A DNA stretch of 64,000 nucleotides from Legionella sp. (GCA_030680075.1 JAUXWR010000504.1:113566-177565); one strand, 5' to 3'. Counted from the stretch's first letter, positions 45,697-54,917 are shown. The notes: generated from the sequence alone by a model not told the origin. Made by a program: numbers and translations.

Positions 45697-46503
45697 TTAA
45701 ACTTTGTTATCTAAAGACTGTTGTTGAAAGTGTTGAATAAGCACGGCTGAAACCTCTACAAACTGTGCAGCTTCCTGTTTCATTATTTGAGATACACGAG
45801 CTATGGGAATTAATCGTAATTCGTCATATTCATTAGTTGCGTTATTTTGATGAATCGCCACTATCTCGTCAAATAAAAGTGGGCATTTTATTACAATACC
45901 TATATCTAAAACATGAGAGTTGCTATCCTCTACAACACAAAAAGGACGCATTTGAGTAATTTTCTCAGCTTTAATGCCTGTTTCTTCCTGTAGCTCTGTC
46001 AAAATCTGGGAAAGAAAATCTACGTTTTCGGGATCAACGATTTTACTCGCATCGATACTACCTGAAGGCACAAGCTCCCACAAACCCGCGCCTTGGGTCA
46101 CTTTGTCTGCCCGACGACCAAAAACCAGGCCATCAGCACATAATAATAAACCCGACACACCAATCGCTCGAAGTTGTAATGCATTAAATAACTCAGGGCG
46201 TGCTTGCTGGGCAATCAGATAACGATACTCTGTAATTGACGCCTCGATTTTTTCATTTGTAATCGTTGCGGCGGATAAGATACGCCCGTTGAATAGCTCC
46301 TTCCCTTGCCGCTTTTGGAAGGTTAACCAAAGCGAATCAATTTCATTGGCCAATTCAGCCGATAGCTTAAGCGTTGAGGGGATGGTTTTTATGAAAAACC
46401 CGGATTGGGGGTGAATAGTTTGGACAGTAAGCATTTCAAATTTCTCTAAATTTAGTCCGTAATGCGATTTAATTTGTGATATTACAGCATGCAGCAAAAA
46501 CAT
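45697..46503 (-). CDS. Nudix-domain hydrolase
   Basis: The C-terminal part carries a Nudix box with a long insertion: GLWELVPSGSID, then after about 15 residues ILTELQEETGI with the metal-binding Glu set. The N-terminal 90 residues are not a recognised domain. GVSGLLLCADGLVFGRRAD precedes the box as expected. Nudix enzymes split nucleoside diphosphates linked to another group. The start is uncertain: ATG 46503 is used here, with TTG 46530 upstream and ATG 46434 downstream also possible. First gene of the three-gene operon. Confidence 0.75.
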   Translation of the reverse strand: MFLLHAVISQIKSHYGLNLEKFEMLTVQTIHPQSGFFIKTIPSTLKLSAELANEIDSLWLTFQKRQGKELFNGRILSAATITNEKIEASITEYRYLIAQQARPELFNALQLRAIGVSGLLLCADGLVFGRRADKVTQGAGLWELVPSGSIDASKIVDPENVDFLSQILTELQEETGIKAEKITQMRPFCVVEDSNSHVLDIGIVIKCPLLFDEIVAIHQNNATNEYDELRLIPIARVSQIMKQEAAQFVEVSAVLIQHFQQQSLDNKV

Positions 46504-46652
46504 TATCTTTTGTTTCAAACTTTCTCGCAATTAGTGCGTCATGATTCTTTTCAAAAGACCGTCTTATCAACCCATTATAATGCGCATCATTTTGACAAAA
46601 TGCTCAATTTTATTTATCATCCTTCCAAAGTTAAATCTTTAAAGACAATACG

Positions 46653-47213
46653 ATGCTTCAAAACAAAATTACGCCGAGCAAAGCTTTACTTATCAGGCCC
46701 ATGTCCTGTGAAAAACAAGCCGCTTATGTGCACAATAGTGCCGTAGACGAAGCGGCAAAAGAGGATATTGGCAGGGTAGCTTACCGTTATGTACAATCTT
46801 CGCAAGGAGAAAGAAATACACGTACTGAAGCTATCGTATGTGGAATTGCTGGTTTGTGCTTTCTAATACTTTATGTGAGCGAAGTTTTCTTGAGCAATGA
46901 AAAAGCGAATAATGATGATTTATCTAATAATAGAACCATTTTAAACTACGCATTAACTCTTATACCCATTTTAATTGTGCCTGCATTATGGCTCAATGTG
47001 CTTCCTAACCTAGCAAATTCACTTAATTATAATGCGACTAAAAATCAAGGTAAAGATTGGCTTATAGCGCGCCAAGGACCATCTTTTTTTAATAAATTAA
47101 AAGTATTGCCTTATAGCCAGTTCGGTAAAGAAAGACTTCTTGCGTTATTAAAAGAAGATAGTATTGACGCGTCATCTATTGAAAAAAAATGTACCACCAG
47201 TGGCTCTGCCTGA
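46653..47213 (+). CDS. Unknown protein with two membrane segments
   Basis: I do not recognise this 186-residue protein. The first 60 residues are polar, followed by a hydrophobic segment (AIVCGIAGLCFLILYVSEVF), a short hydrophilic stretch of about 20 residues, and a second one (ALTLIPILIVPALWLNVL), so it is probably a hairpin membrane protein with both ends on the same side. There is no signal peptide. Such two-segment proteins occur among Legionella effectors, but nothing more specific supports that here. No PmrA box is seen upstream. Confidence 0.6.
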   Translation: MLQNKITPSKALLIRPMSCEKQAAYVHNSAVDEAAKEDIGRVAYRYVQSSQGERNTRTEAIVCGIAGLCFLILYVSEVFLSNEKANNDDLSNNRTILNYALTLIPILIVPALWLNVLPNLANSLNYNATKNQGKDWLIARQGPSFFNKLKVLPYSQFGKERLLALLKEDSIDASSIEKKCTTSGSA

Positions 47214-47246
47214 CGTAGGCATATTAACAATTAGCTTTAAAGGGGA

Positions 47247-48212
47247 ATGATGGTGATTTTTAATAGATTACTTGAAGATTTTAACGGCACAGCTGCTGTT
47301 ATAGGCTGTACAAATACACCCAATCCCCATAGTGATTGTGGTTCTGGCAATCGCGTGCTTCATGCAAATAGCGATATTTTTTACTCCATAGATTTTAACA
47401 AAGACAAACAACCTGATCTGGTTCTTGATATTACTGGTGACTTACCTGTATTCCTGAAGAATAGATTTCAGTTGGTGCTGATAGAGTGCGTTGATATCCC
47501 GGTTTATAACAGTCGGCCTCCCCACAAGGGTTTTGATAATATTTGGTCGATGGTTGAGGATAATGGGTTTATTTTATTTATAGGCACACCTCGCTGGAAA
47601 AATGCAAGGGACTATCTCTACTCACGGAAACTCCGCTATATTGAACTCGGAGCTGAAGGGGTATTACTTCCTAAAAATCAACACCTGACTGAGGAGGAGA
47701 TTAATTCCACTATTTCTCAATTACCACCTGAATTAATTAACACGATTAAAAACGCCTCGATTTTGTATAATTCACCAGTTAGTGAGTACGTATTTTGTAG
47801 TCTTAAAGAAGAGAATTTTCCGACTCTAAGGGAAGCCATTTATGCGTCTTCCTATAATGAAGGCTTAAAGCGCTGCATAGAAGAATTTGTAAGCACTAAT
47901 AAAGAAAAACTAACTCCCTCTCTTCATGCGTCTCTGGAGGAATTTAAATTAAAATCTCTTGCCGCAATTGAAGAGGCAAATGAGAATTCTCGATACTGTA
48001 ATAAAAAAGAGCTTCAAAATATTGCTAAAACAACATTTCACCATCGACATGATTTAAGGCGAAAATTTCTGGATTTACTGTTAAAAGCTACCCTAATAGC
48101 ACCTTTATTGAGCTGTATTACCCGTCATAGTTTTTATTTCATGGATGCCAAGACATCCCGCCAAAAGAATTTGGAAACTCAGTTAAATACGTTTGAATCC
48201 AATAATAAGTAA
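47247..48212 (+). CDS. Unknown protein with a methyltransferase-like fold, possible effector
   Basis: The first 130 residues of this 321-residue protein read like a degenerate Rossmann methyltransferase: FYSIDFNKDKQPDLVLDITG near 46-65, FQLVLIECVDIPVY, then WSMVEDNGFILFIGTPRW in the place of the LRPGG motif. The glycine-rich loop is weak. The second half is helical and charged, with a short hydrophobic stretch LLLKATLIAPLLSC near the end. No close family comes to mind. GGGGA lies right before ATGATGGTG, so the start may be the second ATG (47250). It follows the membrane protein gene by 33 bases, in the same direction. Confidence 0.6.
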   Translation: MMVIFNRLLEDFNGTAAVIGCTNTPNPHSDCGSGNRVLHANSDIFYSIDFNKDKQPDLVLDITGDLPVFLKNRFQLVLIECVDIPVYNSRPPHKGFDNIWSMVEDNGFILFIGTPRWKNARDYLYSRKLRYIELGAEGVLLPKNQHLTEEEINSTISQLPPELINTIKNASILYNSPVSEYVFCSLKEENFPTLREAIYASSYNEGLKRCIEEFVSTNKEKLTPSLHASLEEFKLKSLAAIEEANENSRYCNKKELQNIAKTTFHHRHDLRRKFLDLLLKATLIAPLLSCITRHSFYFMDAKTSRQKNLETQLNTFESNNK

Positions 48213-48229
48213 CGGCTCTTCCACGAGAC

Positions 48230-48413
48230 GCACGTTTTAAGTAGATGGGTAAGTTCGATTACCACTCTCCTAAACCTGCTCTGTAAGGTCACTCTTGCGC
48301 GTCGGGGTCCTGCCAGGGTAGTGTTTTTTTTAGTGCTCATTACATTCCGCGCTAAAAATAAACACCACCCTGTCACCCCTCCATTGCCATTGCATCTTGG
48401 CAGAACTCTGTTT
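48230..48413. repeat. Hairpin repeat, family C copy 1
   Basis: Starts GCACGTTTTAAGTAGATGGG and runs through GCGCGTCGGGGTCCTGCC to a hairpin whose arms are GGGTAGTGTTTTTTT (from 48316) and AAATAAACACCACCC (to 48370), then CACCCCTCC and a conserved GGCAGAACTCTG end. The 580-base gap 48213-48792 consists of copies 1-3 of this element; open frames across it on either strand are by-products. Confidence 0.75.
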
Positions 48414-48462
48414 GTTTAACTAAGCTCAGAATTCGAAAACTCGGTATTATACGATTTGCATC

Positions 48463-48545
48463 GAGGGGTGGTGGAGTGGTTGTATTTTGCGAGCACAACG
48501 TAGTGAGCACGGAAAATGCAACCACTCCGACAGGACCCCGAGGCA
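48463..48545. repeat. Hairpin repeat, family C copy 2 (diverged, opposite orientation)
   Basis: GAGGGGTGGTG, then arms GAGTGGTTGTATTTT (48474-48488) and AAAATGCAACCACTC (48513-48527), which pair over all 15 positions with one G-U, then ACAGGACCCCGAGGC. The framework, GAGGGGTG before and CAGGACCCCGA after the hairpin, is that of copies 1, 3 and 4, but the stem sequence is different and still fully paired. Confidence 0.7.
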
Positions 48546-48561
48546 CGGTTCTCTCGCGGGA

Positions 48562-48743
48562 GCACGTTTTAAGTAGATGGGTAAGTTCGATTACCACTCT
48601 CCTAAACCCGCTCTGTAATGTCACTCTTGCGCGTCGGGGTCCTGCCAGAGTAGTATTTTTTTTAGTGCTCGTTACACTCCGCGCTAAAAATAAATACCAC
48701 CCTTTCACCCCTCCAGTAGCATTGCTTTTTAGGCAGAGTTCAT
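48562..48743. repeat. Hairpin repeat, family C copy 3
   Basis: A direct repeat of copy 1, displaced by 332 bases, with GCACGTTTTAAGTAGATGGG at the start, GTCGGGGTCCTGCC, arms GAGTAGTATTTTTTT and AAATAAATACCACCC, and the GGCAGAGTTCAT end. At the sixth stem position it carries an A-T pair where copy 1 has G-C. Confidence 0.75.
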
Positions 48744-48792
48744 AACATTTGCTATGCTGTAACATTACATGGAGTAATAATCAGGTTCGCTT

Positions 48793-49581
48793 ATGCCTAT
48801 CATCACTGTCAATAACCTCGATATCTATTATGAGCTGCATGGTCGCGGTAAACCGTTGGTATTGATTGCCGGGTATACAGGTGATCACACTTTCTGGAAT
48901 CTGATGCTTGATGAGTTGGCGCAAAAGTTTCAGGTGTTGATTTTTGATAATCGGGGTATAGGTCAAACAAAAGACAACGGCACTTTTTTTACCCTTGATA
49001 CTATGGCAGAAGACACATTCGCGTTGACCGAAAAATTAGGATTAGCACATCCTCATATTCTAGGGCAATCCATGGGTGGAACCATTGCTCAGATTCTGGC
49101 AAAAAAATATGCTGACAAAATTGATAAGTTAATCTTATTAAATTCAGCCGCAAAATTTAGTTTGCGTACTCAAATGACACTGGAAAGCCTTTTAAATTTA
49201 CGTAAAGCAAATACTTCATTTGATTTATTTATAGATACGGCTCTGCCCTGGTTTTTTTCAAGCGATTACCTGAGTAAACGTGAGAATATAACCAATTTCA
49301 AACAAGCATTGTTAGACGCGCCTTACCCGCAATCAATAGGTGATCAAGAACGACAATATAAGGCTTTATCAGGCTTTGATTCCAGAAGTTGGTTACAAGA
49401 TATTAGGCCAAGAACTCTTGTAATTGCGGCTAAAGATGACATCATCGCGCAACCAGACGATAGCAAAGCCTTAGCGATGGGAATCACAGGCTCCAAATTT
49501 GTAATGATAACTGGCGCTCATTCGAGCCCGGTGGAACAACCTCATGAGGTTAATAAAAATATCCTGCGATTTTTATTATAG
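48793..49581 (+). CDS. Alpha/beta-fold hydrolase
   Basis: The 262-residue protein shows the classic fold landmarks: LVLIAGYTGDHTFWNLML oxyanion region, FDNRGIGQT, the nucleophile elbow GQSMGGTIAQ near 94-103, an Asp in VIAAKDDIIAQPDDS, and the catalytic His in TGAHSSPVEQP. It belongs with esterase and 3-oxoadipate enol-lactonase-like hydrolases, but nothing in its surroundings fixes a substrate. It is a single gene that converges with ampG four bases beyond its stop. Confidence 0.85.
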   Translation: MPIITVNNLDIYYELHGRGKPLVLIAGYTGDHTFWNLMLDELAQKFQVLIFDNRGIGQTKDNGTFFTLDTMAEDTFALTEKLGLAHPHILGQSMGGTIAQILAKKYADKIDKLILLNSAAKFSLRTQMTLESLLNLRKANTSFDLFIDTALPWFFSSDYLSKRENITNFKQALLDAPYPQSIGDQERQYKALSGFDSRSWLQDIRPRTLVIAAKDDIIAQPDDSKALAMGITGSKFVMITGAHSSPVEQPHEVNKNILRFLL

Positions 49582-49585
49582 AGAC

Positions 49586-50839
49586 TTAATGTGCGGCTTT
49601 CAGTTTTTTCTCTGTTTTAAATTTATCATCTGTTTCCAGTATTGTTTGATCCTTTATTAAAATAAGAAAAGGAATAAAACCTAAAGCCAATATAAATGCT
49701 AACTGATACAAGCCAACCCAGCCCAACCACATTTGCACTAAAGCCGCTATGGGCCCTGAAAAAACTCTGGGAAGTGTTGCAATGGCCACCAATAACGAAA
49801 ATTGGGTAGCAGTGAATTGTTTATTAACAAGCCGCATAAATAAAGCAACCAAGGCCGTCGACCCCATTCCTGCAGCAAAATTATCACAAACAACCGCAAC
49901 TGCAAATAAGGTTAAATTTTTTCCAGCCATCGCTAATGCCACAAACAATAAATTAGTTACAGCCTGCAAAATACCAAAGGTAAGCAGCGCTCTGTATAAA
50001 GGCCAGCGTAACATGATTATTCCGGCAGCTAACCCGCCTAAAAGAACGGAACTAATCCCCAGCATTTTATTAATATACCCAATAGTATCCAGAGAGAAAC
50101 CAATACCTTGTATTAGAAAAGGCATGACGATACCACTGGTAGTAGTCGTGAACGCCTCGCCAAGTTTGTAGAATAAAATAAAAATAATAAGCGGCAATAC
50201 ACCTTCGCGTTGAAACAACTCTTGAAGTGGCGCAATAAAAGACGATAAAAAAGGCCGGTCTATCGTTTCTTCCCTTACAGGCTCCGTACTCCATAACGTG
50301 GCAAAAATACCGACAAGCATCAGCATACTCATTAGTCGATAAGTAACAGCCCAACCGAGATCATTAGCAACAATCAGAGCAAGCCCACCTGCCATGAGTA
50401 AGGCTAATCGGTAACCAAATGAGGACAGTGATGCCCCTAGAGCATGTTCAGATACCGGTAAATATTCTGTCCGCTGGGCATCTACGGCTGCATCTTGAGT
50501 TGCTGAAAAACACGCCAAAATAAAAGCAATGAACGCAAGAAGTTGTGCGGAATGATTAGGTGTAAACCATGCCATCACATTAAAACCAATCAATAGAGCC
50601 ACCTGGGTTATCAACATCCAGCTACGACGGCGACCTATAGAAAGAAGAGAATAGCGATCCAGAAAAGGTCCCCAGAGTACCCTGTATACATAAGGCAGAC
50701 TGATAAGGCTTAACATGCCTGTTGCAAGAACTGACATACCTGTATCGGCGAACCAGGCTTGTAAAGTGCTGGTGATTAATGCAAGTGGAAGCCCGGAAGA
50801 AAAGCCCAATAAAAAGATAACCACAAGGCGTTTATTCAT
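49586..50839 (-). CDS. ampG: AmpG-like muropeptide permease
   Basis: An inner-membrane MFS transporter of 417 residues and about 12 segments. Family features are GFSSGLPLALITSTLQAWFA near the start, PYVYRVLWGPFLDRY, and ATQDAAVDAQRTEYL. AmpG imports anhydro-muropeptides for cell-wall recycling. Legionella genomes carry several AmpG paralogues, so the exact substrate of this one is less certain than the family. It lies downstream of mip on the same strand, with a hairpin between. Confidence 0.83.
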   Translation of the reverse strand: MNKRLVVIFLLGFSSGLPLALITSTLQAWFADTGMSVLATGMLSLISLPYVYRVLWGPFLDRYSLLSIGRRRSWMLITQVALLIGFNVMAWFTPNHSAQLLAFIAFILACFSATQDAAVDAQRTEYLPVSEHALGASLSSFGYRLALLMAGGLALIVANDLGWAVTYRLMSMLMLVGIFATLWSTEPVREETIDRPFLSSFIAPLQELFQREGVLPLIIFILFYKLGEAFTTTTSGIVMPFLIQGIGFSLDTIGYINKMLGISSVLLGGLAAGIIMLRWPLYRALLTFGILQAVTNLLFVALAMAGKNLTLFAVAVVCDNFAAGMGSTALVALFMRLVNKQFTATQFSLLVAIATLPRVFSGPIAALVQMWLGWVGLYQLAFILALGFIPFLILIKDQTILETDDKFKTEKKLKAAH

Positions 50840-50872
50840 GCTTCAGTACTCGTCATTGAGTAAATTGATGGA

Positions 50873-50896
50873 CCTTGACCAAAATACTGGTCAAGG
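50873..50896 (-). terminator. Hairpin downstream of mip
   Basis: CCTTGACCA (50873-50881) pairs perfectly with TGGTCAAGG (50888-50896) across a six-base loop, 17 bases past the mip stop. U content after it is low. Confidence 0.5.
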
Positions 50897-50912
50897 TTTG
50901 ATGCAATATTGA

Positions 50913-51617
50913 TTATGAAGCAGACTTGTTAACGGCAATCAAATGAATTTTGAAAACTAATGTTTCATTAGGGCCGATTGGACCACCCATACTACGAGTT
51001 CCATACGCTAAACCGGCAGGAACATATATTTCCCATGTTGAACCAGCAGGCATTAATTGCAAAGCTTCAGTCCAGCCTGGAATAACTTGAGATACTTTGA
51101 AAGTAGCAGGTTTGCCAGCTTTTTCTGAACTGTCAAATACCTGACCATCAATTAATTTACCGGTGTAATCAACAGTAACACTATCGTCTTTACCAGGTTT
51201 AGCGCCTTTGCCATTTTCAATAATTTTATATTGAAGACCGCTTGGTAATGTTACAACACCAGCTTGAGCTTTATTTTGATTCAAAAATGCGTCACCTTTA
51301 ACTTTATTGGCTTCCGCTTTTTGAGTGAATTCAGCATTTCTTTTTGCCATTAAATCTTTTTGAAATTTGTTTAAAACATCTTTCATTTGATCGTCAGTCA
51401 ATATTAGTTGGCTTCCACTCATACCGTCTTGCAAGCCTTTAGCCATTACCGCAGGGTTAATATCAATTCCCTGTTTTTTAAAATTTTTCCCTAAATCAGC
51501 TCCGATACTATAGGACAACTTGTCCAAATCGCTGTTTAAAGTTGTAGCATCTGGTGCCGCATATGTTGTGGACATTGCAAAACCCATAACAACGGCCGCG
51601 ACTAGCTTCATCTTCAT
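50913..51617 (-). CDS. mip: Macrophage infectivity potentiator, FKBP-type prolyl isomerase
   Basis: Surface and periplasmic PPIase required for full infection of host cells by Legionella. The 234-residue protein has a signal peptide ([20 protein letters not shown]), the helical dimerisation domain with [20 protein letters not shown] and [18 protein letters not shown], and the C-terminal FKBP domain with [18 protein letters not shown] and [21 protein letters not shown]. pneumophila Mip is 233 residues and very similar. The ATG 51617 has AAGGGGA six bases upstream. It is monocistronic. Sequence differences from L. pneumophila Mip show another species. Confidence 0.98.
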   Translation of the reverse strand: MKMKLVAAVVMGFAMSTTYAAPDATTLNSDLDKLSYSIGADLGKNFKKQGIDINPAVMAKGLQDGMSGSQLILTDDQMKDVLNKFQKDLMAKRNAEFTQKAEANKVKGDAFLNQNKAQAGVVTLPSGLQYKIIENGKGAKPGKDDSVTVDYTGKLIDGQVFDSSEKAGKPATFKVSQVIPGWTEALQLMPAGSTWEIYVPAGLAYGTRSMGGPIGPNETLVFKIHLIAVNKSAS

Positions 51618-51751
51618 AAACAATCCCCTTCCTATCTTTTGTGAGAGTTTAACTCAGTAAATACAACTATTTATTTTGCCTAAATTCGAGAGAGATTACC
51701 AGTACATCAGCTATGGACGTCGAAATAAACATTTTGATGTTTTGCCCTGAA

Positions 51752-51779
51752 TTGAAAAAATGAAATACTTTGATAAACT
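51752..51779 (+). promoter_or_regulatory. Promoter upstream of the unknown helical protein
   Basis: TTGAAA (51752-51757) and TAAACT (51774-51779) with 16 bases between. No PmrA box is visible here. Confidence 0.45.
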
Positions 51780-51808
51780 GGATTTTCATTGTGTTTAAGG
51801 ATGAAGCC

Positions 51809-52438
51809 ATGAAATTTTCCAACTTTAGTGTTTGGGAAGATGAAATACGTAAACTAATCGTATCTATAGCATCGGCAACTAAAATTGAGTCATCGCGACT
51901 TGAAAATTGGTTCTATTTGAGTGGAGCCTTGGCCTCTTATAAAGGCCAAAGTGAATATTACAAAACTCAAGTAGCCTCTTCTTTAGTCAAAACGGGTAAA
52001 TACCCGAATGTTACTGAAGAAAATATGGCCGCCCAGCACAAAGCCGGATTTGATCAAGTCCTTGCAGAGCTTAAAAAAATCTACCCTGAGAAAATTGACC
52101 TTATAAAAGAAATTTTTGCACCTTTCATAGCAAAAATCGCAAGCACTCATAATGATTTTCGCAACCTACAAGCCACCATCACTACCAAAATGCATGAGTT
52201 GCTTAATCGTGAAGAAATTTTTGATTTCATTCCCTGGATTTATGGTGAATTCAACGCTGTTCAAGCCACGGGTGAACTTGCAATAGATATTAATCTGCAT
52301 ATTCAACATATGGCAAAATATATAGAGATAACGCAAATGCAGTCAACTTCTTCATCTTCAAATTACGCCAGACTTTTCAAATCGACCCAACAACAGCAGA
52401 AGATCGATGATGTCGAGTATACTGCAGACGGCCCGTAA
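51809..52438 (+). CDS. Unknown helical protein next to mip
   Basis: I do not recognise this protein of 209 residues. It is mostly alpha-helical, without signal peptide or membrane segment, with a Tyr/Lys-rich middle (SYKGQSEYYKTQVASSLVK) and a Gln/Ser-rich tail (MQSTSSSSNYARLF, STQQQQKIDD) ending in an acidic EYTADGP. The ATG 51809 has AAGGA upstream; an in-frame ATG at 51770 lies inside the promoter and is not used. It reads away from mip. It could be a Legionella-specific protein; secretion is not supported. Confidence 0.65.
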   Translation: MKFSNFSVWEDEIRKLIVSIASATKIESSRLENWFYLSGALASYKGQSEYYKTQVASSLVKTGKYPNVTEENMAAQHKAGFDQVLAELKKIYPEKIDLIKEIFAPFIAKIASTHNDFRNLQATITTKMHELLNREEIFDFIPWIYGEFNAVQATGELAIDINLHIQHMAKYIEITQMQSTSSSSNYARLFKSTQQQQKIDDVEYTADGP

Positions 52439-52446
52439 AAACGCAA

Positions 52447-52471
52447 GGTGGGCACAGCGCGCGTGTCCACC
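52447..52471. repeat. REP of the RAYT family, left side
   Basis: GGTGGGCACAGCGCGCG and TGTCCACC form a short palindrome immediately after the RAYT stop codon side. Its GTGGGCAC core is shared with the REPs on the right of the transposase gene. Confidence 0.6.
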
Positions 52472-52473
52472 AA

Positions 52474-52992
52474 CTACTCGTTCAGAAGCTGTTTTTTTAC
52501 TGTAATTTCATTACATCCCCAATTAACATCGTAAAATCCTCGTTTAACATGGTGCCTGAATGTACTGTTATCCCAATCGCAGGGTTTTTCCACATAACCA
52601 TGTTTCACTGGGTTGTAATGTATGTAGTCCAGGCTTCGATGTAAATCGTCCTCATCACGAATCAAGTGTTCCCAAAATCGGCGTTGCCAAATTGTTTTCT
52701 CGCGTCGTTGATTAGTTGGGCTATCAATACCCATAGAAAAATACCGCTTTAACATATTCCAACGAAGCGAAAAATTACTGTCGCCCTCTGGAAGTCGCCA
52801 AATACAATGAAGATGATCTGGTAATATAACTAATCCATCCATACAATAAGGGTGCTTCTCCATCACATAGCGAAATGCTGCTTTCAAACGAGTTAATGCA
52901 GGCTCTTTGCATAAGAGTGGCTGGCGCTCATAAGTGACTACTGTAAAAAAATAAGTACCACCTTTTATAAATAAACGACGATATTGGCTCAT
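52474..52992 (-). CDS. REP-associated tyrosine transposase (RAYT)
   Basis: A single-strand DNA endonuclease of the HUH Y1 type that handles REP palindromes. The 172-residue protein starts YRRLFIKGGTYFFTVVTYER, holds the HUH pair as LPDHLHCIWRLPEG (His60 and His62), the RAYT-specific WQRRFWEHLIRDEDD near 102-116, and the catalytic Tyr region LDYIHYNPVKHGYV near 121-134. REP repeats flank it at 52447-52471 and 53027-53415. It is intact and probably active or recently so. Confidence 0.92.
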   Translation of the reverse strand: MSQYRRLFIKGGTYFFTVVTYERQPLLCKEPALTRLKAAFRYVMEKHPYCMDGLVILPDHLHCIWRLPEGDSNFSLRWNMLKRYFSMGIDSPTNQRREKTIWQRRFWEHLIRDEDDLHRSLDYIHYNPVKHGYVEKPCDWDNSTFRHHVKRGFYDVNWGCNEITVKKQLLNE

Positions 52993-53026
52993 AATTCAAA
53001 AATTTTCCTTTGGCTGGTTGGATTGT

Positions 53027-53415
53027 GATGGGCACGTCCATGCCCATCCTACGGCGAAGAATTTTATCCTTGGTTAAGCGCTGAGGATAGTAAATTGTAA
53101 ACATAGAATAGTGGGCATCGGTGAAGTGGTGGGCACGTCGCACGCTCCTTTGCCCACCCTACGCGCTCATTGCGCAGCCGAATGTAAAAACCGTAGGTTG
53201 AGCAAAGACGCGAAGCGACGTGCCCACCCACCCATTCATTGGGAAGCCGAATTTAAGGCGCAACAGGCAACCCATAAGAACCGTAGGGTGGGCAAAGACG
53301 CGAAGCGACGTGCCCACCCACCCGTTGATTCCGAAGCGAATTTAAGGCATTACGGCACAACAGGCAACCCGTAAGAACCGTAGGGTGGGCAAAGGAGCGA
53401 AGCGACGTGCCCACC
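53027..53415. repeat. Array of REP elements beside the RAYT gene
   Basis: Palindromes at 53027-53054, 53128-53162, 53191-53230, 53281-53320 and 53379-53415 share the core GTAGGGTGGGCAAAG and GAAGCGACGTGCCCACC. The last three are the same way round and are part of a tandem unit of about 90-98 bases that also contains GAATTTAAGGC and AACAGGCAACCC. The second palindrome has the core inverted. The 547-base gap 52993-53540 is otherwise free of genes; open frames through the array are by-products. Confidence 0.85.
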
Positions 53416-53540
53416 ATTCTCGATAAAATGCAATTCATGGCACTTTGTTAAACACTCCGTCAATCATCTGAATAATTATATTGTTAATGAATGGCTTTCC
53501 TTCTAAACTTGTATTATTGAACCATTCGAGTTATTTACAC

Positions 53541-54917
53541 ATGAGCATTAGCTTATTTGATTTATTTTCTATTGGTATTGGCCCTTCCAGTTCACATACT
53601 GTAGGTCCAATGCTTGCATCCAATGCTTTTATTCAACAATTGGAAAACGATACTCTTATTGAGAAAATTGCGCGGATAAAAATTGAACTATACGGATCAC
53701 TCGCCCTAACCGGAAAAGGCCATGGTACGGATAAAGCCATATTAAATGGCCTGGAAGGTAAACTGCCGGATACGGTTATACCTGAAAGCATGGTGCCTCG
53801 CATGCAGGAAATTTTAACCACTCAAACATTAAAGCTCGGCGGGCATAAAGAAATTCCTTTTAATGATACATTTGATTTTCTATTTTTACAGAAAGAATTA
53901 CTGCCAAAACATACCAACGGCATGCGCTTCACCGCCTATGATAACGATGGAAACATACTCAAGACTCAAATCTATTATTCGATTGGCGGCGGATTTATTA
54001 CTACAGATGAAGAATTTGATCATAGCAATACTGAGGGTACATCAGTACCTTATCCTTTTTCTACCGCGTTTGAATTAATAAGCCATTGCGAACAAAATAA
54101 ACTTACCATTGCCGAATTAATGATGGCAAATGAACTCACCTGGCGGGATGAGGCCTCTATTCATGAAGGCATTCTTGCCATTGCGAAAGTAATGGATGAC
54201 TGTATTCATAATGGCTGTCATCACCCGGGAATTTTACCAGGTGGTTTATTATTAAAAAGACGTGCACCCGATTTATATCAAAAGCTCATGAAAAACGATG
54301 GCATTTCCAGCGTTTTTGAGAATGCCGATATAATGAACCTGCTTAATTTATATGCAATGGCTGTCAATGAAGAAAATGCTGCTGGTGGACGTATCGTTAC
54401 CGCGCCCACCAATGGAGCCGCAGGAATAATACCTGCAGTGCTTAAATATTTTCAGGAAGCACATCATAAAAACCGTAAAGAAGATATATATACCTATTTT
54501 CTCACCGCCGCAGCCATCGGTATATTGTATAAAATGGGCGCATCCATTTCAGGGGCCGAGGTCGGTTGCCAAGGAGAAGTCGGGGTTGCATCCTCCATGG
54601 CTGCCGCGGGCATCACAGCGGTACTTGGCGGCACTATTGGACAAATTGAAAATGCTGCCGAAATTGCCATGGAGCATCACCTTGGCATGACCTGTGACCC
54701 TGTCTTGGGATTAGTGCAAATACCCTGCATTGAACGTAATGCGATGGGCTCGATTAAAGCCGTAAATGCTTCGCGTCTCGCCTTAATTGGTGATGGTCAA
54801 CATCAAATATCCCTTGATAAAGTTATCAAAACCATGAAACAAACAGGCATGGATATGCAAAGTATTTATAAAGAAACGTCAATGGGTGGTCTTGCCGTAA
54901 ATCTCCCGGAATGCTAA
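53541..54917 (+). CDS. sdaA: L-serine ammonia-lyase (iron-sulfur type)
   Basis: Converts serine to pyruvate and ammonia; serine is a main carbon source for Legionella. The ATG 53541 gives [20 protein letters not shown], the typical N-terminus, and 458 residues (E. coli 454). Iron-sulfur ligands are expected in [20 protein letters not shown] and [29 protein letters not shown] marks the catalytic domain. It overlaps the convergent MFS gene by 39 bases at the 3' end. Confidence 0.95.
   Translation: MSISLFDLFSIGIGPSSSHTVGPMLASNAFIQQLENDTLIEKIARIKIELYGSLALTGKGHGTDKAILNGLEGKLPDTVIPESMVPRMQEILTTQTLKLGGHKEIPFNDTFDFLFLQKELLPKHTNGMRFTAYDNDGNILKTQIYYSIGGGFITTDEEFDHSNTEGTSVPYPFSTAFELISHCEQNKLTIAELMMANELTWRDEASIHEGILAIAKVMDDCIHNGCHHPGILPGGLLLKRRAPDLYQKLMKNDGISSVFENADIMNLLNLYAMAVNEENAAGGRIVTAPTNGAAGIIPAVLKYFQEAHHKNRKEDIYTYFLTAAAIGILYKMGASISGAEVGCQGEVGVASSMAAAGITAVLGGTIGQIENAAEIAMEHHLGMTCDPVLGLVQIPCIERNAMGSIKAVNASRLALIGDGQHQISLDKVIKTMKQTGMDMQSIYKETSMGGLAVNLPEC

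Noticed and set aside
46620..46652. PmrA box before the two-segment membrane protein
   Set aside because: Two TTAA sequences occur but 8 bases apart rather than 11, so they do not fit the box.
47216..47246. PmrA box before the methyltransferase-like protein
   Set aside because: TTAA sequences are 13 bases apart, not 11, and the gap to the upstream gene is very short.
48179..48765. Open frames on both strands across the family C cluster
   Set aside because: They share the same peptide because they translate copies of one hairpin repeat; there is no start signal or family match.
53191..53415. CRISPR array
   Set aside because: The units are palindromic REPs with similar spacers that are themselves repeated, and no cas gene lies near; a RAYT gene does.
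53111..53438. Open frames across the REP array beside the RAYT gene
   Set aside because: They are periodic translations of tandem REP units and not proteins.
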